A stretch of DNA of 64,000 nt, from NCBI RefSeq assembly GCF_001580615.1, contig NZ_LHZC01000057.1, forward strand, positions 186,001 through 250,000, read 5' to 3'. Under the pieces are notes generated by a model. The model made no database searches. It saw only the letters and a list, made by a program, of their open reading frames with translations, and was not told the DNA's origin. Position numbers and translations under genes: made by a program. Positions 1-7,738 of this stretch are shown here, piece by piece. Source of the DNA: Acetobacter malorum (GTDB lineage Bacteria; Pseudomonadota; Alphaproteobacteria; Acetobacterales; Acetobacteraceae). Within the stretch, counting starts at the first letter, position 1; every line of letters starts with the position of its first letter.

Positions 1-512
1 AAGTTATCGGTAATCCAGCCGCCCAGCGTCGGGCCAATCACCGGCCCCACGACCGCCGCAATGGCCGTCAGCCCGAAGGCTGCTGCGCGTTTTTCCGGCG
101 GGAAACTATCCAGAATAATCGACTGCTGATTGGGTTGCAGCCCGCCCCCAAAGAAGCCCTGCATCATGCGGAAGACAATCAACTCCCCCAGACTGGTGGC
201 CATGCCACACAGAAAGGATGAGACCGTAAACATCACAATACAGACCAGAAAGTACCGTTTTCGGCCAAAAACCTTGCCCAGCCACCCGGAGATGGTGAGC
301 ACAATACCATTTGCGACGAGGTATGCCGTCAGCGTCCATGTCGCATCATCGTAGGTGCTGGATAAGCTCCCGGCGATGTGCGGCAGGGACACGTTGACGA
401 TTGTCGTATCCAGAATTTCCATGAACGCCGCCATCGTCACAATGAAGGCGACGGACCATGGATTATGCTTGGGCTTCCACCCTCCGGCGGCGACCTCGTC
501 CTGAGCACTCAT
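1..512 (-). CDS. emrB: EmrB-type multidrug MFS transporter (DHA2 family), N-terminal part
   Basis: Drug:proton antiporter of the inner membrane. The 170 visible codons begin MSAQDEVAAGG and show TM1 with the DHA2 signature around residues 21-45 (MEILDTTIVNVSLPHIAG), then TM2, a loop GKVFGRKR typical of MFS loop 2-3, and the later GPVIGPTLGGWI segment (motif C type). The gene runs off the left edge, so the C-terminal two thirds are unseen. Its ATG overlaps the emrA stop by four bases (ATGA), so translation is probably coupled to emrA. Family assignment is firm; substrate is unknown. Confidence 0.9.
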   Translation of the reverse strand, partial: MSAQDEVAAGGWKPKHNPWSVAFIVTMAAFMEILDTTIVNVSLPHIAGSLSSTYDDATWTLTAYLVANGIVLTISGWLGKVFGRKRYFLVCIVMFTVSSFLCGMATSLGELIVFRMMQGFFGGGLQPNQQSIILDSFPPEKRAAAFGLTAIAAVVGPVIGPTLGGWITDN

Positions 513-1708
513 TGCGCGGCGGTCTCATGACCAGCTGTGGAGGCTGCTTTCTGGCGCTGCGCCACGGCCTGCTGCACATCCTGCGGCGCGGCATCGGAAT
601 GGCCCTGCGTATCCACATGCACAACGGGGATGACGGACATACCCAGAGCCAGCTGCTGGTTGGGGTCCAGACCATCATCAATCAGGATTTTTACCGGCAC
701 ACGCTGCACGATCTTCACGTAGTTGCCGGTCGCATTTTCAGGCGGGAAAGCGCTGAAGGTTGCCCCGGTGCCCTTCTGCAGGGAATCGACATGCCCGTGT
801 AGCTTGAGAGACGGATAGGCATCCACCTTGATATCCACCGTCTGACCGGGGCGGATGCGGGTGATCTGCGTTTCCTTGTAGTTGGCCATAACCCAGACTT
901 CCGGCTCCACAATGGACAGCACAACCTGCCCGGCGCGGACGTAATTGCCCTGCTCCAGATTACGCTGGGAAATCCAGCCATCACACGGAGCGCGGATCAC
1001 CGTCCATTCCAGATTGAGGTTTGCGTTATCTAGCTCGGCCTGATCCGCTTTGGCCTGACCTTCCTGCTGGCTGACCGTAATCTGCGCGTTCTTGATGTTC
1101 GGCTGCACCGGGGTGGCAATCTGCACGGCACCCTGTGCTTCCTGCACCTGCGCTTTTGCGGCTTCCAGCGCAGCGCGGGCGTAATCGATATCCTGCTGCG
1201 AGGTTGCGGCACGCTCGACTGAATGCTGCCGTTTGTAATCGGTTTCCGCCTTGAACAGCTGCGCTTTGGCAGCCGCCAGGTTCCCCTGTGCGCGGACCAG
1301 CTGACCCGGATAGCTCTGCATGGCCACTATGTGCATCATGTCACTGGCCTGCATACCGGCCTGAGATTTTTCCAAAAGGCCTGCGGCTTTATCCCGCGCG
1401 GCCTGCCAGTCTCTGGGGTCAATGCGGGCCAGAACCTGCCCTTTGCGGACAAACTGGTTATCGTTCACCAGCAGTTCCGTCACATACCCGCCCACATGCG
1501 GGGCGATGGAGACGGCGCGGCCTGCGGTAAAGGCGTCGTCCGTTTCCACTTCATTGCGCGTCAGGAACCAGTAAACCCCGGCCGCCACCGCCAGCACAAT
1601 AACAACGCATGTCAGAATAATCTTGCCGCGCCCGCTTTTCTTCTTTTCCGGCGGGGCCTGCCCGTTATCAGACGTTGCATCAGACTGTTCGTTATGGTCT
1701 TCGGCCAT
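509..1708 (-). CDS. emrA: EmrA-type membrane fusion (HlyD family) protein
   Basis: Periplasmic adaptor that joins the EmrB pump to an outer-membrane channel. 399 aa from the chosen ATG (MAEDHNEQ). There is a cytoplasmic charged N-terminus with a KKKSGRGK stretch, one TM helix at about residues 30-49, a biotinyl-lipoyl half motif (GYVTELLVNDNQFVRKGQ) near 75-95, a long helical hairpin, and the second lipoyl half (APCDGWISQRN) near 230-245. An in-frame start 12 codons upstream exists but gives an unlikely N-terminus. It lies directly before emrB with an ATGA overlap. A TetR-type operator precedes it. Confidence 0.9.
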   Translation of the reverse strand: MAEDHNEQSDATSDNGQAPPEKKKSGRGKIILTCVVIVLAVAAGVYWFLTRNEVETDDAFTAGRAVSIAPHVGGYVTELLVNDNQFVRKGQVLARIDPRDWQAARDKAAGLLEKSQAGMQASDMMHIVAMQSYPGQLVRAQGNLAAAKAQLFKAETDYKRQHSVERAATSQQDIDYARAALEAAKAQVQEAQGAVQIATPVQPNIKNAQITVSQQEGQAKADQAELDNANLNLEWTVIRAPCDGWISQRNLEQGNYVRAGQVVLSIVEPEVWVMANYKETQITRIRPGQTVDIKVDAYPSLKLHGHVDSLQKGTGATFSAFPPENATGNYVKIVQRVPVKILIDDGLDPNQQLALGMSVIPVVHVDTQGHSDAAPQDVQQAVAQRQKAASTAGHETAAQ

Positions 1709-1776
1709 TCTGTTTCCCGTCCCTGAGACACACTTCATACACAAAGCCAGTCACGGAAGCTCTCGCCCCCGCCCCG

Positions 1777-1797
1777 CTGACCGACCGGTTCGGTCAG
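1777..1797. promoter_or_regulatory. TetR/AcrR-type operator in front of emrA
   Basis: A 21-base near-perfect palindrome with outer arms CTGACCGA and TCGGTCAG; only the central bases break symmetry. The GACCG...CGGTC arrangement is the usual layout of TetR-family efflux operators. It sits directly downstream of a possible emrA -10 hexamer, so a bound repressor would block initiation. No tetR gene is visible on either side in this window; the regulator may lie beyond the left edge. Confidence 0.6.
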
Positions 1798-1826
1798 TAT
1801 GTGGCATGATCGGAAAAAGGCTTCAA
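1796..1826 (-). promoter_or_regulatory. Possible emrA promoter
   Basis: Minus-strand TTGAAG (1821-1826) and CATACT (1796-1801), 19 bases apart, each matching the sigma-70 consensus at four of six positions. Spacing is suboptimal. The -10 abuts and slightly overlaps the TetR-type palindrome, which is the main support for calling it. Confidence 0.35.
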
Positions 1827-1869
1827 GCGGGCATGCAGCCCGCCACGCCTATTCCGACCAAAAAGCCTT
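1814..1869 (-). terminator. Probable terminator after msbA-like gene
   Basis: On the minus strand AAGGCTT (1863-1869) can pair with AAGCCTT (1817-1823), enclosing a second perfect hairpin GCGGGC/GCCCGC with a 5-base loop (1827-1843). A run of T (1814-1818) follows the outer stem. It overlaps the possible emrA promoter. Confidence 0.4.
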
Positions 1870-1895
1870 GCTAGCTGTGGGAAAAAAGAACCGCT

Positions 1896-3683
1896 TTAGC
1901 GATCCAGCCCCTGCGTGCGCACCAGCCGGGCATACAGACCATCCTGCGCAATCAGTTCATCATGCGTGCCATATTCCACCGCACGCCCTTCGCGCATGAC
2001 CACCACCAGATCAGCCGAGCGGATGGTAGACAACCGATGCGCGACGACAATGGTTGTGCGGGAATGGCGGAGTGTGCTCAGCGCTTCCTGCACAGCGGCC
2101 TCGTTCTCGCTATCCAGCGCGCTGGTCGCTTCATCCAGCAACAGCAGACGCGGGTTCCGCAGCAGGGCACGCGCCAGTGCCACGCGCTGCCGCTGCCCGC
2201 CAGACAGGCGCTGGCCACCGGGACCAACCACCGTGTCATACCCATCCGGCAGCGCCAGAATGAACGGCTCTGCCGCAGCAGCACGGGCAGCTTCCCGCAC
2301 GGCTTCATCGGACGCATCTTCCTGCCCGATCAGAATATTATCGCGGATGGAGAGGTCGAACAGCAGCGGGTCCTGACTGACATACGCAATGGCATGCCGC
2401 AGGCTTGAAAGCGTGAGGTCCCGCAGGTCCACGCCATCCAGCCTGATCCGGCCAGACGTCACGTCATGCAGACGCGGCACCAGAGAGAGCGCAGTCGATT
2501 TGCCCGCGCCAGAGGGGCCAACCAGAGCGACGGTAAAGCCGGGAGCGGCTTCCAGACTCAACCCATCCAGCCCCACGCGCCCGTCCGGGTAGATAAAGCC
2601 GACATCTTCAAACGCCAGATGCCCCTGCCCCGGCGGCAGCGTAATCGCCCCGGTGCGTTCCAGAACCGCCGGTTTTTCGTCAATTACATCAAACACGCGC
2701 ACGAGGCCCGCCAGACCTTCCTGCAAGGCCGCATTCAGCGCGCCCAGCGCCCGCAGCGGTCGTGCCGCCAGCAGCAGAGCCGCCACAAAGCCGGAAAAGT
2801 CCCCCAGCGTCGCGCCGCCCATTGCTGCGCGCCAGCCTGCAAAGCCGAGCACTGCCGCCACCGCAGAACCACCCAGCGCTTCCAGCAGAGGGTCCACACG
2901 GGCGCGACCACGGGTGATGCGCAGCATCGCACTGTAAAGATGGTCAAAGGACAGAGCCGCCCGCGCGCTCTCTTTCTGCTCCATGCCATACACACGCACG
3001 GTGCGGGCCTGAGAGAAACTTTCGGTCAGGAAAGCAGCCGTCTCACCGATTCTCTCCTGCATGCCACCGGAGGCCCGGCGCACACGCTTGCCGAGCTTTT
3101 GAATCGGCACAGCAGCAATCGGGTACAACAGACCGGCAATCAGGCTCAGCTCCCAGTCCATATAGAACATGGAGGCAATCAGCCCGACCACCGTGACCAC
3201 ATCGCCCAGAGAATTGACAGCGCGGATCATCGCCTCACGGATGGAAACGGCATCTGTCGTAAAGCGGGCGGCCAGTTTGGCGGGCGGTTCGCGCTCAATG
3301 CGGGTCACGTCAGTTTGCACCAGATGGTCAAACATCTCGCCCTGCAAGCCGCGAATCACCACCAGCACCAGCCCTTGTGCTGCCAGTGTCTGCGCATATT
3401 GCGAGGCGGCCTTGGAAATGGTGATGACCACCACCAGCAGCGGCACCTGATACAAAATGCGGGAATCATGCGTGGAAAACATGTCCAGCGCCCGCTGAAT
3501 AACCAGCGGATACAGAGCCGTCAGCGCGGCGGTCAGCACTGTCAGCACAATCACCGCGGCAATACGCGCAGGGTGCAGACGCACCTGCTCCCGCCAGAGG
3601 CGTTGCAGCAGAACGCGTGAGTCATCGGGCAGCAGGGAACGGCGGCGGGCAGCAGCCGCAGCATCAGGCTTTGCAGAAGTCAT
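1896..3683 (-). CDS. msbA: ABC transporter, MsbA/lipid exporter-like (fused TMD-NBD)
   Basis: Homodimeric ABC exporter half-transporter, 595 aa. Residues about 45-320 form the six-helix type 1 exporter domain. The ATPase domain follows: Walker A GPSGAGKS near 386-393, signature LSGGQRQR near 492, Walker B LLLLDEATSALD near 512-523 and switch histidine in VVAHRLS near 547. The layout fits MsbA-type lipid A/phospholipid flippases. Without the characteristic lipid A residues I cannot exclude a general multidrug exporter. It sits 45 bases after cca and is probably co-transcribed with cca and the DUF1285 gene. Confidence 0.8.
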   Translation of the reverse strand: MTSAKPDAAAAARRRSLLPDDSRVLLQRLWREQVRLHPARIAAVIVLTVLTAALTALYPLVIQRALDMFSTHDSRILYQVPLLVVVITISKAASQYAQTLAAQGLVLVVIRGLQGEMFDHLVQTDVTRIEREPPAKLAARFTTDAVSIREAMIRAVNSLGDVVTVVGLIASMFYMDWELSLIAGLLYPIAAVPIQKLGKRVRRASGGMQERIGETAAFLTESFSQARTVRVYGMEQKESARAALSFDHLYSAMLRITRGRARVDPLLEALGGSAVAAVLGFAGWRAAMGGATLGDFSGFVAALLLAARPLRALGALNAALQEGLAGLVRVFDVIDEKPAVLERTGAITLPPGQGHLAFEDVGFIYPDGRVGLDGLSLEAAPGFTVALVGPSGAGKSTALSLVPRLHDVTSGRIRLDGVDLRDLTLSSLRHAIAYVSQDPLLFDLSIRDNILIGQEDASDEAVREAARAAAAEPFILALPDGYDTVVGPGGQRLSGGQRQRVALARALLRNPRLLLLDEATSALDSENEAAVQEALSTLRHSRTTIVVAHRLSTIRSADLVVVMREGRAVEYGTHDELIAQDGLYARLVRTQGLDR

Positions 3684-3728
3684 GCGAGACCTCTACCAGC
3701 CTCATGCCTCGCTATGCAAAGGGGCACC

Positions 3729-4943
3729 CTAGCTTTGAGATTTTAAAACCTTTTTCAGGAAGGCCAGACAGGCCTCGCGCGGCGGCGTGCAGCCCTCCGC
3801 CAGCCACCATGCCCGCGCCTGCTCCAGCACCGCACCAACCTGCGGCCCCGGCGGGTGGCCTGCGGCCAGAACATCGCGCCCAGCCAAGGGGAAAACTGGC
3901 GGAGACATCGCGGAGAGCGTGCTTCTCAATACGAGCCACGCGTCCTGATTTGCGCCGTCTGCCCCCTCCGCCTGCTGCAACCATGTTCGTCCCAGCAGCA
4001 CTTCCGGTGCGTCCTGCACCAGCAAGCGGCGTAAATCTGCGTCGGTCATGCCCGGTTCCAGCACCGGACCATCGGACACGCCGACCAAAAACGCGCCTTC
4101 CGCCTTTGAGAGTTTCAGACGGCGGGCCAATCCGGCCTTATCTTCCGGGACCAGAGCCGCCAGACGCAGGACCGCATCGGCAGGTGCACCGATTTCCACC
4201 AGCCGCACCAGCCGCGCACACGCAACGCCGTCCGGGAACAGCACCCCCAGCACGCCGGCCTCATCCATAAGGGTCAGCACAGCCGGCACATTCGGGCCGG
4301 TCAGAATCCGTTTGAGTTCGGACCAGATTCGCTCAACAGAAAGGCCGCGCAACAAAGCCGCCTGCTGCGTAATGGCCTGCATGGCCTCCGGGTCTGGCTG
4401 ACTGCCGCCATACCGCGCCTGAAAACGAAAAAAGCGGAGAATCCGGAGGGCATCTTCCTCAATGCGGATTGCAGCCTCCCCCACAAAGCGCACGCGGCCC
4501 TGTGCAAGATCATCCCGCCCACCAAAATAATCATGCAGAACGTCATCCCGCCCACGGGACATGGCATTGATGGTAAAATCGCGCCGGGCCGCATCTTCCT
4601 GCCAATCCGATGTCCACGCGACGACGGCATGTCGTCCGTCCGTCTCCACATCGCGCCGCAGGGTGGTGATTTCATACGGTGCGGCATCAATCACCGCCGT
4701 CACCGTCCCATGCGCCAGACCGGTTGGCACGACCTTGATCCCGGCCTTCTTCAACGTTTCCAACACTTGCTCCGGCGGCTCCGGGGTTGCCATGTCAATA
4801 TCGGCAACAGCGCGGCCCACCAGCAGATCCCGCACGACACCGCCGACCAGACGCGCTTCCGGCAATACCTGCCAGATTTGCCCCAGAGCATGCGTTTGCT
4901 GCGGGGAAAGGCGCGTTTCCGTGGCGTGCAGTCCGGTGGTCAT
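3729..4943 (-). CDS. cca: CCA tRNA nucleotidyltransferase / poly(A) polymerase family
   Basis: Adds or repairs the 3' CCA end of tRNAs (class II nucleotidyltransferase). 404 aa. The head has GGVVRD at residues 34-39 and the catalytic pair D48/D50 (DID). The neck has RRDFTINAM at 120-128 and an ERIWSELKR-like segment. RIEEDALRILR follows, as in the poly(A) polymerase RNA-binding region. Alphaproteobacteria commonly pair this gene with DUF1285, as here, with an ATGA four-base overlap at 4940-4943. A family member acting only as poly(A) polymerase is less likely because this is the only candidate in the neighbourhood. Confidence 0.9.
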   Translation of the reverse strand: MTTGLHATETRLSPQQTHALGQIWQVLPEARLVGGVVRDLLVGRAVADIDMATPEPPEQVLETLKKAGIKVVPTGLAHGTVTAVIDAAPYEITTLRRDVETDGRHAVVAWTSDWQEDAARRDFTINAMSRGRDDVLHDYFGGRDDLAQGRVRFVGEAAIRIEEDALRILRFFRFQARYGGSQPDPEAMQAITQQAALLRGLSVERIWSELKRILTGPNVPAVLTLMDEAGVLGVLFPDGVACARLVRLVEIGAPADAVLRLAALVPEDKAGLARRLKLSKAEGAFLVGVSDGPVLEPGMTDADLRRLLVQDAPEVLLGRTWLQQAEGADGANQDAWLVLRSTLSAMSPPVFPLAGRDVLAAGHPPGPQVGAVLEQARAWWLAEGCTPPREACLAFLKKVLKSQS

Positions 4944-5542
4944 ACGTCGGAATTTTCGGCAGGCATCCGGGCCAGCGGGAAGAAGCAGTCACAACTCCAC
5001 ACCCCCATGCAGGGCACGCCCTGACACATGCCGGGCTCGGCTAAAGCCGCCAGTTCATACCAGACCGGGCGGGACAGCCGCGCTTCTATTGGAAACTGAC
5101 CGTCTCCTGCCCGTACAAGCAGATACGGCGGGCATCCCCCATCCCCACAAGCCTCGGTTGGCACATTCCAGATGGCCCGAATCGGGTGCTCCCGGCTGGC
5201 GACCACCGGTTCATCCACATTGGTGCGGAAGCACAGCTTCTGCATGCGGCCGCAGCCTTTCCAGTCCAGCTCCACGGCCAGAAAGGGCACGTCTTCCACG
5301 TCAATATAGCCCGTCTCAAACGGGGAGCGCAGCAGATACCCGCCAGCCTCATCCCGCGTCAGCAAGGAGCCAAACAGACAGACCATTTCCTTCCGCTTGA
5401 TGGGGGACCCGCGATAAAGCCAGACGCCATCACGGCGAATAAGAAACGGTAGCTTCCCCGGCGCTTCTCCCGTTGCGGCTTTTTCCGTGCAGGCGGTGTG
5501 GCGGGACACCGCATTCTTCTGGGTTTGGCCTTCAGCATTCAC
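4940..5542 (-). CDS. DUF1285 domain protein
   Basis: 200 aa, no signal peptide or TM segment. The core (about residues 28-185: LPFLIRRDGVWLYRGSPI, then LFGSLLTRD, and VWYELAAL near the C-terminus) matches the DUF1285 family as I remember it; no biochemical role is established. The position upstream of cca with a four-base overlap is the usual alphaproteobacterial arrangement, suggesting a link to RNA or envelope housekeeping, but that is inference. It diverges from the MoxR operon across 98 bases. Confidence 0.75.
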   Translation of the reverse strand: MNAEGQTQKNAVSRHTACTEKAATGEAPGKLPFLIRRDGVWLYRGSPIKRKEMVCLFGSLLTRDEAGGYLLRSPFETGYIDVEDVPFLAVELDWKGCGRMQKLCFRTNVDEPVVASREHPIRAIWNVPTEACGDGGCPPYLLVRAGDGQFPIEARLSRPVWYELAALAEPGMCQGVPCMGVWSCDCFFPLARMPAENSDV

Positions 5543-5640
5543 CGGTGGATCATCCTGTTCGTGACTGTTTCACTGCTTAGGGCATGATATAGGGATGATA
5601 CCCCGCTTGATGTAAGCCCTGTATCTGTCAGACTGGACCC

Positions 5641-6660
5641 ATGACCTCATCAGACACATCGCCCCTCGCCAGCCAGCCTGCCACCATGCCCGACGTGCGT
5701 GAAGCGGATATGATCTGTGAACGCCTCCAGCGTGCCCGGCAGGAAACGTCCCGCATCATCTTTGGTCAGGATAAAGTGATCAGCCAGACGCTGACCGCCA
5801 TTCTGGCCGGTGGCCACGCGCTGCTGGTGGGCGCACCAGGTCTGGGCAAAACATTGCTGGTGACAACGCTTGGCACCGTTCTGGGTCTGGACGCCCGCCG
5901 CGTGCAGTTTACGCCGGACCTGATGCCGTCTGACATTACCGGCAGCGAAATTCTGGATGAGGACGCCTCCGGCCGCCGCAGCTTCCGCTTTGTGCCCGGC
6001 CCCGTGTTCTGCCAGTTGCTGATGGCGGATGAAATCAACCGCGCCAGCCCCCGCACCCAGTCTGCCCTGTTGCAGGCCATGCAGGAACGCCGCGTCGCCA
6101 TCGCCGGGGCCGAGTATCCGCTGCCCCGCCCCTTCCATGTGCTGGCCACCCAGAATCCGCTGGAGCAGGAAGGCACCTACCCGCTGCCTGAAGCCCAGCT
6201 TGACCGCTTCATGCTGCAAATCCCGCTGACTTTCCCGGATGAGCAAGCTGAACGCACTATGCTGCTGGCCACCACCGGCACGCAGGACGCGCAGGCCCAG
6301 CCGATTATGGACACAACCGGACTGATGGATGCGCAGGCTCTGGTCCGCCGCCTGCCCGTGGGTGAAAAAATTGTGGATGCCATTCTGGCGCTGGTCCGCT
6401 CTGCACGGCCGGAAACATCCCCGGATGAATCGCTTCGCAGCCAGATTGCCTGGGGTCCCGGCCCGCGTGCCGCACAGGCGCTGATGCTGGCCACCCGCGC
6501 CCGCGCCCTGCTGGACGGACGCCTCTCCCCCAGTCTGGACGACGTAATTGCCCTCGCCCGCCCCGTGCTGGCGCACCGTATGGCGCTGACCTTTGCCGCC
6601 CGGGCAGACGGCGTGCAGCTGGACGATGTGCTAACGCGGCTCGTCAACCGGCTGGGCTAA
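5641..6660 (+). CDS. MoxR-family AAA+ ATPase
   Basis: Cytoplasmic AAA+ chaperone of the MoxR class, 339 aa. Walker A GAPGLGKT is at residues 64-71, Walker B LLMADEIN near 125-132, sensor 1 in LATQNP near 165-170, and a C-terminal lid (LDDVIALARPVLAHR). MoxR proteins work with VWA-domain partners to mature or assemble protein complexes. Here the next genes supply DUF58, BatA/DUF4159 and VWA-like partners, giving a complete module. It is the first gene of the operon; DUF58 begins four bases after its stop. Confidence 0.9.
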   Translation: MTSSDTSPLASQPATMPDVREADMICERLQRARQETSRIIFGQDKVISQTLTAILAGGHALLVGAPGLGKTLLVTTLGTVLGLDARRVQFTPDLMPSDITGSEILDEDASGRRSFRFVPGPVFCQLLMADEINRASPRTQSALLQAMQERRVAIAGAEYPLPRPFHVLATQNPLEQEGTYPLPEAQLDRFMLQIPLTFPDEQAERTMLLATTGTQDAQAQPIMDTTGLMDAQALVRRLPVGEKIVDAILALVRSARPETSPDESLRSQIAWGPGPRAAQALMLATRARALLDGRLSPSLDDVIALARPVLAHRMALTFAARADGVQLDDVLTRLVNRLG

Positions 6661-6664
6661 CCCT

Positions 6665-7738
6665 TTGGCCCGGTCTGCTTTTTCTCCATCCGGCCTGCTC
6701 CGCCGCCTGTTCGCTCAGGGCGCGCCTTCTAATGCGCGCCCCTCCGCACGACGTGGAGCGAACGGCAGCGCGACAGACTCCTCTGGCGGTCTGTTTGGAG
6801 CCTTGCGCACCAGAACCGGGCAGCCTGTTTCCTCCCCGATTCTGGCCACCAACAGCACCAACACAGCCTCCGCTCTGGCGGCGCGCCTGCCGGGGTTGGT
6901 GCTGCAGGCCGACCATATTGCAGCAACCCTGTTTGCCGGGCAGCATGGCCAGCGGCGCGCCGGTGGCGGAGAAACCTTCTGGCAATACCGGCAGGCTTTG
7001 CCCGGTGAGCCCGCCAACCATATCGACTGGCGCCAATCCGCCCGCAGCACACACGCCTACGTGCGTGAGACGGAAGCCGAATCCGCCCAGACCGTTTTCA
7101 TCTGGTGTGACCTGTCCCCCTCCATGGCGTGGCGCTCCAGCCCGTCACTGCCGGAAAAGCAGGACAGCGCCATTCTGATCGCCCTCGCAGCCGCCGCCCT
7201 CCTGCTGCGGAACGGGGAACGTGTTCAACTCCTCACCCCCACCGGCCCGGCCATCCTGCCCCCCGGAGGCAGCCCGCTCGAACGACTGGCCTTAGGGCTG
7301 GCCCAGCTTGCCAGCACACCAGAGGCCAAACGTCCGGCACTGCCTCCCTCTGCCGTGCTGCCACGCTATGCACAACTGCTGGTTGTCAGTGATTTTCTTT
7401 GTGCGGAGGATACCTTTCAGACGTGCCTGCATCATGTCGCCGGTCGCCCGGTTCGCACCCATCTGGTGCAGGTGACAGACCCGGCGGAGCGCACCCTGCC
7501 GTATCAGGGCCGCGTGCGGTTTGAAGGGCTGGAAGGCGAGCCGGAGATCGACCTGCCCAACGTGCAAAGCCTGCAACAGGACTATGAGCATCTGGTCGAA
7601 GCCCGGAACGCGCAGCTTGCGGCTCTTGCCACCCGCTACGGGCATGACCTTGTTCTGCACAGCACGGAAGCGCCGCCCATGCCCACGCTGCTGGCGCTCC
7701 ATGCTCTTCTGTCTGGCCAGTCCGGGGTGCGCTCATGA
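6665..7738 (+). CDS. DUF58 domain protein (MoxR partner)
   Basis: 357 aa from a TTG start placed four bases after the moxR stop. The DUF58 core runs from about residue 95 (RRAGGGETFWQYRQA, then NHIDWRQSARS near 119-129), followed by a VWA-like strand with DLSPSM near 147-152 that resembles a partial metal-adhesion (MIDAS) motif. DUF58 proteins are the standard partners of MoxR ATPases. The N-terminal 60 residues are low in recognisable structure, so a later start is possible. It overlaps the next gene by four bases (ATGA). Confidence 0.8.
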   Translation: MARSAFSPSGLLRRLFAQGAPSNARPSARRGANGSATDSSGGLFGALRTRTGQPVSSPILATNSTNTASALAARLPGLVLQADHIAATLFAGQHGQRRAGGGETFWQYRQALPGEPANHIDWRQSARSTHAYVRETEAESAQTVFIWCDLSPSMAWRSSPSLPEKQDSAILIALAAAALLLRNGERVQLLTPTGPAILPPGGSPLERLALGLAQLASTPEAKRPALPPSAVLPRYAQLLVVSDFLCAEDTFQTCLHHVAGRPVRTHLVQVTDPAERTLPYQGRVRFEGLEGEPEIDLPNVQSLQQDYEHLVEARNAQLAALATRYGHDLVLHSTEAPPMPTLLALHALLSGQSGVRS

